From contig CM066308.1 of the NCBI GenBank assembly GCA_033807695.1, positions 3,162,001-3,226,000 on the forward strand: a stretch of DNA of 64,000 nt, given 5' to 3'. Both the position numbers and the translations under genes were made by a program. The notes below the pieces were generated by a model. The model saw nothing but the letters and a program-made list of their open reading frames with translations. It was not told the DNA's origin and made no database searches. This DNA is from Daedaleopsis sinensis. Taxonomy: Eukaryota > Basidiomycota > Agaricomycetes > Polyporales > Polyporaceae. Of this stretch, positions 59,830-64,000 are shown in pieces (position 1 is the first letter of the stretch; the number at the start of each line of letters is the position of its first letter).

Positions 59830-60545
59830 TCAGAGGTCCAGATCTCGGAGACGGTACCGCCCGGCTTTGTAGTGGAAGTCGACAGAGCTCTGCGCAGTCC
59901 CGGGTTAGTAGAATTCGGAGTGCAGTTTACAGACCATTTACGACATAATCCGCGCCGCTCACCATGATGTAACGCTCGCAATGTGGACGTAGTTGTCCTT
60001 ATCGCCGGCCAATGCCTCCCTGTAGAATGAGAGACTACACGCTAATGTTAGTTTCACATTCCAACTTGCGGGAAAGGATACACCCCGTACACACTGTCGC
60101 TGCCGAAGAACAAATCACGTCAGCATCCGACTAGAACGAGATAAGACGAACGGTCGCGTACTTGGCTAATACGGTGAATATCTCGAGGTCTCTGCGGGAA
60201 ATCGAACAGCGCTCAGATGCGCTTCAGGGTAGAATACGCGTGTGCACTCACGGAAGCGTCTGCAGATAATACAACCCCGCATTCTCCCCCCAGCTCTTCA
60301 TGTACTTAGCTGAGATGGGGGAAAGCGGCGCCGATCCCGGCCTTGAAGAGGAGGTACATCAAATACCGCCCGGCTGCAGGCTCCATGATGCCCTTCGTGT
60401 TGAACTCGACGGCGTACGTCCTTGTGAACGCGTCGAGCGTGTTGGCGATGATCGCGTCTGCGCTCACGCACGGGTAGTGGTCGTGCAACGCCCGCAGGAC
60501 CTCCACCATCCAGTAGGGCGGGTTGCATCTGCCAGAGGGTATCGA
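59830..60545 (-). pseudogene. Terpene synthase D, truncated A-like pseudogene
   Basis: Related to A throughout, including the C-terminal exon (SSVDFHYKAGRYRLRDLDL) and the adjoining 3' flank. The first half of the main exon, including the aspartate-rich motif, is absent; homology starts abruptly near 60545. Other lesions: a 4-base insertion before the equivalent of YMKSW (near 60300) gives a stop, the microexon region has three extra bases, and about 130 bases inside the penultimate exon are deleted after DNYVHI. It cannot encode a working cyclase. Described only as found. Confidence 0.88.
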
Positions 60546-60653
60546 GCTCGTTGTTCCGAGTGCGTAGTTGAATTTAATTATGACCGTCTGATTAGCAATG
60601 GCGTGATAAGAAACTACCTAAGTATCTCTATCTAAGCGGCGTCAGAACACTTC

Positions 60654-62083
60654 TCAGACGTGCAGGTCTTCGAGGCGATATCTCCGGGCATTGAAGTGGA
60701 ACTCGATATAGCCCTTGTCACACACACGAGATTAACAAAAATCAGAACGCCCAAGACATCGCGGAATGCTCACCATGAGATAACTGTAGCAGATAGGATA
60801 CAGTCCGGCCTGGACGGAGGCGAGTTCTTGTATTCTCCGCACGCTGGCAAGGACTTCGTCGACGATATCCCGGAAAGCTCGGATGGCCGGCTTCCTCTCG
60901 GCGACCGCGCGCATGTGTATGTAGTTATCCCTTTCCCCGGCTAACTCTTCCTTGTAAAACGAGAGGCTGTGGGGTGATATCAACACCGAGCATCGCAGAG
61001 AGTAGGCAACGCGCATACATGTCACTATTAGCATAGAGGTTAGCACGGAGAACTAGAGAGGTTTGATATTAGGGTAACAGCCACGTACTTCACACACACG
61101 GTTGTCACCTCGAGGTCTCTGGGCGCGGTGCAATGGAGATCAATACCGGTTACCAGTCAGTCATAGGATACAGCGACCGTAGTGAACCGCGGACTTACGG
61201 GAGCATCTGCAGATAGAACAGCCCGGCATGCTCTCCCCAGCTCTTCGTGAAGTTGAAGTGCGCGTAAGCAGAGCCGATACCGGCCTTGAGGCGGAGGTAC
61301 AGTGGGTACCGCGCGGCGGCTGGCAGAACGACTTGGCCCTTCGTCTGGAGCTCGACGTACATCGCCGTAAGCGAGTCGAGCGTGTTGTTGATAATGGCGT
61401 CCGCACTGACGCGAGTAAAATATTCGTGCATCGTTCCCAGCTGCGCCGCTAAGCGGTCGAGTGCGGGGTGGAGCTGAGGTTTGCCGCCAGTGAACCGTTG
61501 GACGAACTGCCCGACGGCTTCGATGTTCTGCTCACCGAGGTCGTCGGCGAATACCAGGTAGGCAGTGTATAGGGCGATCAGCAGCTGGTGTTCATAGCCC
61601 GTATGTGCGTACGCGCTCTCAGCGATGCTACAGCTGGTGTCGACCAGAGCATTGGCGTAGTCCCGGCCGAGGCCCGCGTTCCAGGAGAAGATGTCATCGC
61701 TAACGGTCTGACGTAACTGTGCGTTCGGCGGTGTCTGCGGAGAGGGGTAACAGATGCTTCGGACGAAATCTTGTAAAGTCTTCTTGATGATGGTGAGACA
61801 TGCCTCGTTGGTGAGCTGTTCGAGAGATATCACTTCGTGCTTTGAAAGGCGATAACTAGGCACTTACGTCACATAAGTCGTTGTCATCGAGAAGCATGCT
61901 CAGGCTGTTCTCGGGTGTGTTACCGGACTCTGGAGAGATTGGGGCAAATCTGCTACAAGTTGTGAGTGGATGGTACGTGATATTTATGTGAAAGGGTGTA
62001 TACCCGGAATAGATGGCAGAGAGGTAATCTGGCTCGTCCAGACGCTTTGCGTTAATATCGGCGGGCTTCAAAGTGCTGAACAT
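60654..62083 (-). CDS. Tri5-like terpene synthase E
   Basis: Diverged paralogue with an extended N-terminus. The start at 62083 (MFSTLKPADINAKRLDEPDY) opens two extra exons (second: FAPISPESGNTPENSLSML, ending NDLCD) spliced into LTNEACLTIIKKTLQDFVR. The catalytic core has LVFADDLGEQ and, joined across a TGACAT microexon at 61019-61024, NDILSFYKE. The main exon ends at about 61199. The last exon reads GYIEFHFNARRYRLEDLHV, stop at 60654. The remaining junctions were checked locally, not summed. The core is closer to A than to B (both share SADAII-NTLD, KAGIG, SWGEHAGL-YLQ-LP). Product not predictable. A TATA string lies about 60 bases upstream. Confidence 0.88.
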
Positions 62084-62141
62084 CGTGGAGTTGTAGGTGA
62101 CAGGGTCAGAAGTGGTGCTGAGACTGTGAGCCAAAGAACGG

Positions 62142-62150
62142 TATATATAT
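62142..62150 (-). promoter_or_regulatory. TATA box of terpene synthase E
   Basis: ATATATATA about 60 bases upstream of the ATG at 62083 on the minus strand. Confidence 0.6.
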
Positions 62151-62518
62151 GCAGCAGCTGCGTACGCACCTTTTGGATATTACACCTCATCGTGGTGGGT
62201 GGAAACATCATCCGGTCGGGTTGGTGCCGTTTGTTGCACGAGGAAGCACACGCTCTTGACAGATGGCAAGTAGGGAAGATGGACCAGAATAGTATAGTGA
62301 ACAGCACGATGAGGATGTCCGACAGTTCTGAGCGTGTAAAAAAATGAGCGCTACGCTTTGTCTGCCGAGTTCGACGCGAGGAGATACCACACTACCCATG
62401 ATACGAGATTGCATGGAAGGATATGATCCAGGCCCTTCGCATACCCTTCGCTCTGTGACTAAACACCACAGTGAACTTGATTCGGAATTTGTGCTGCGGT
62501 ACTCATGAAAGTCACGTA
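62151..62518. other. Upstream region of terpene synthase E
   Basis: Non-coding, 368 bases. No repeat or relic recognised. Confidence 0.4.
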
Positions 62519-63013
62519 CTATAGAGTTGCTGTTGCGCCAAGTTCTTCGGCGCGATAGTGATCATATGTGTCGGTTGTCTCCCATTTTCTGTCGTAGTGT
62601 CCCTGGAGCACGTAAGTCGCCGCCGTAAATGCGAAGCTATCGCAATTCCTTGCGCTGACCGGGACCAGTGGACTTACGGTATCCGACGTGATGCTCGAGC
62701 TCTGTCCTTCCATTGATGCATACGGCCCAAACGCTGTCGGAGCTAGCGCTGCAGATCCCTGTACAGTGGGTGGTGCACGGCGTGGACACGGGGCTTTCAA
62801 GTTGAACGAAGTTAGCGGCGATGCGTCTATAGTAGTCGTCATGCACTACCACATACCGGTGATAGCGAGCTTGAAGACGTGTTCTCTGGAGAACAATGAC
62901 GCATATGATACGCCTCTGCCACCATTAATGATAATCTCCGCGGTACCAGGTCCATGGGCTGCCAGCATAGATGAGAACGAAGTTGTAGTAACGTGCCGCG
63001 CGTCAAAGTCCAT
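62519..63013 (-). CDS. Hypothetical protein, weak model
   Basis: A possible three-exon gene. It starts at 63013 (MDFDARHVTTTSFSSMLAAH), contains EIIINGGRGVSYASLF, and ends with a clean exon GHYDRKWETTDTYDHYRAEE, stop at 62519. The first intron would be only 30 nt (GTATGTGG to CTATAG), shorter than others in the window, so one junction is probably wrong or the gene is decayed. No family is recognised. It sits directly upstream of terpene synthase E on the same strand. Confidence 0.3.
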
Positions 63014-63676
63014 CGGCCCCGGGTACAAATGCGGTCTTGTCCGACATCGCTATGGCACCGCCACATTCGACTGAGTATTATACCGTGACGTAAGCCTCGA
63101 ACTTGAAGTCTGCGAGTCTCGAGACAACCCTGCGCAGGCTACATACGGTACTTACTGGCTCAGCTTTGCTCTTTCCAACTCTGCAGTGGGTTCTCAAGAC
63201 TCTCAACAACCTCACTCCCATTCCTGACAACGCCGAGACTTCGTTTCATGGCACCGGCGTGACCGTTCCGAACTACTACCGTTCAGTCTCCGCCGTGGAA
63301 TCCGCATAGCGCTGTGCGTCTAGAGGTCCATATGTCCTTGGGTGAAAATTAGGACTACCATTTCAGCGCGCTGTCTCATAGCGCGCTTTGCCAGATGAAG
63401 ACGCGCGAACTTTGTGCGCTCTGGGCTCTGGCGAACCGCTGAGCGTCTCGCAGCATGTAGCAGTGTCTTCCCTATTCAAGTACGACACCTTGGGATGGAC
63501 GAGCGGCTGGTGCTGCTGTATACAGCGCAGGGCGCTATGGACTCTATAGAGATTCAAGATGAGCATTCTACACTCCGGTGTCACAATCTACAAGAACTTG
63601 TCCAAATCTGCCCGTCCCTGAGCACATGCGCGCCCCGTGATAGCTGTGCTCAGTTCGCACTCCTCCCTGGAGTCAC
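63014..63676. other. Intergenic region
   Basis: A plus-strand frame at 63103-63309 ends HGTGVTVPNYYRSVSAVESA and resembles a gene tail, but no partner exon or domain was recognised. Nothing else is supported. Confidence 0.35.
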
Positions 63677-64000
63677 TTACTTGCTCTTGTCAGAGGTCTC
63701 TTTGTGTATCTCTAGCCCAGGCGGCGCGCCCAACGCTACAACGTGCAAGGTCAAGTTCAAGTATCATTTTCACTTAGGATGGAAGACCTCACCGTCTTTA
63801 ATACCTCCGTAGAGGAGGAACTGGCCTGAGACTAAGCCAGCTGTCATGACCATCCTCGGACCGAGACCTGCGAAGAGGCCGCGGACCCCGGCTTGTCGCG
63901 CAAGCACTATCAGGCGATGGGCCATGGACCCATCTGGTCCGTGTCCTTTGTTAATCTGCGACAGGAGGGTATCCGCAGGCTAGCACGATGACGCAGGTGA
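63677..64000 (-). CDS. Mitochondrial phosphate carrier (Mir1/Pic2-like), C-terminal part
   Basis: Inner-membrane carrier exchanging phosphate for proton or hydroxide. Only the last third is in the window. The third-repeat signature PADTLLSQINKG is followed by GVRGLFAGLGPRMVMTAGLV and GQFLLYGGIKDALGAPPGLE, which match phosphate carriers closely. Exons are 63793-63979 and 63677-63735, joined in frame; the protein ends EIHKETSDKSK. The exon upstream of 63980 is beyond or at the window edge. Mir1 versus the copper-related Pic2 cannot be separated from this part alone. Confidence 0.88.

Larger units (their letters stand above)
57715..60545. repeat. Inverted duplicate of the terpene synthase A-B block
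   Basis: Contains C (B-like) and D (A-like) on the minus strand in the same relative order as A and B on the plus strand at 14.6-17.76 kb. The D-to-C spacing (about 730 bases from stop to start) resembles A-to-B (about 600). Promoter, 5' leader and 3' flank of C match those of B. Confidence 0.85.

Noticed and set aside
63103..63309. Plus-strand frame ending PNYYRSVSAVESA
   Set aside because: It looks like a gene tail but has no recognisable partner exon, domain or promoter; left as intergenic.

Overview
The window is nuclear DNA from a filamentous basidiomycete, most likely an Agaricomycete of the polypore type. It is GC-rich, and genes sit close together on both strands. Coding regions are cut by many short GT-AG introns (about 45-70 nt). 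The gene families are fungal: Tri5-like terpene synthases, ERG26, a fungal VWA protein, a secreted cysteine-rich protein and a fungal NiCoT nickel transporter. No bacterial operon structure, CRISPR array, rRNA or convincing tRNA is visible. All gene models were read by eye from reading frames and splice sites. Where exon lengths were summed and stayed in frame, the entry says so.

Layout. 1-12.5 kb: a secreted endonuclease/exonuclease/phosphatase protein (runs off the left edge), a DUF952 protein, a single-pass membrane protein with a Ser-rich stalk, long pyrimidine-rich non-coding stretches, and a mitochondrial NAD+-type carrier. 13-19 kb: a terpene-synthase locus with a decayed DUF427 relic, terpene synthases A and B (+), a 47-bp-arm palindrome and an intact DUF427 gene. 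20-23.8 kb: a small secreted protein, then mostly gene-poor sequence. 23.8-54 kb: a housekeeping block with VWA protein, Miro/GEM1, F-box/WD40-like protein, an INO80F-like protein, ERG26, a G-patch protein, a Borealin-like protein, POP1, a mitochondrial coiled-coil protein, PIG-U/GAB1, a CTK2-like cyclin, a nickel transporter and a CDC25-type Ras GEF. Several pairs are divergent and share very short promoters. 55-57.2 kb: a disrupted P-loop (GQPGIGKTT) gene. 57.7-62.1 kb: a second terpene-synthase locus on the minus strand (C, pseudogene D, E). 62.5-64 kb: a weak hypothetical gene and the C-terminus of a mitochondrial phosphate carrier (runs off the right edge).

The main story is the terpene-synthase family. 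The order A-B at 14.6-17.7 kb is repeated in inverted orientation as D-C at 60.5-57.7 kb, about 40 kb away across housekeeping genes. B and C are near-identical (about 95% of residues by eye) with homologous promoters and 3' flanks. D is a decayed copy of an A-like gene. E is a more diverged relative with two extra N-terminal exons. In A, B, C and E a 6-nucleotide microexon encodes the Asn-Asp start of the metal-binding NSE motif. No P450, oxidoreductase or transporter typical of a terpenoid cluster lies beside the synthases. The recurrent neighbour on the left is a DUF427 gene, present once intact and once as a relic.
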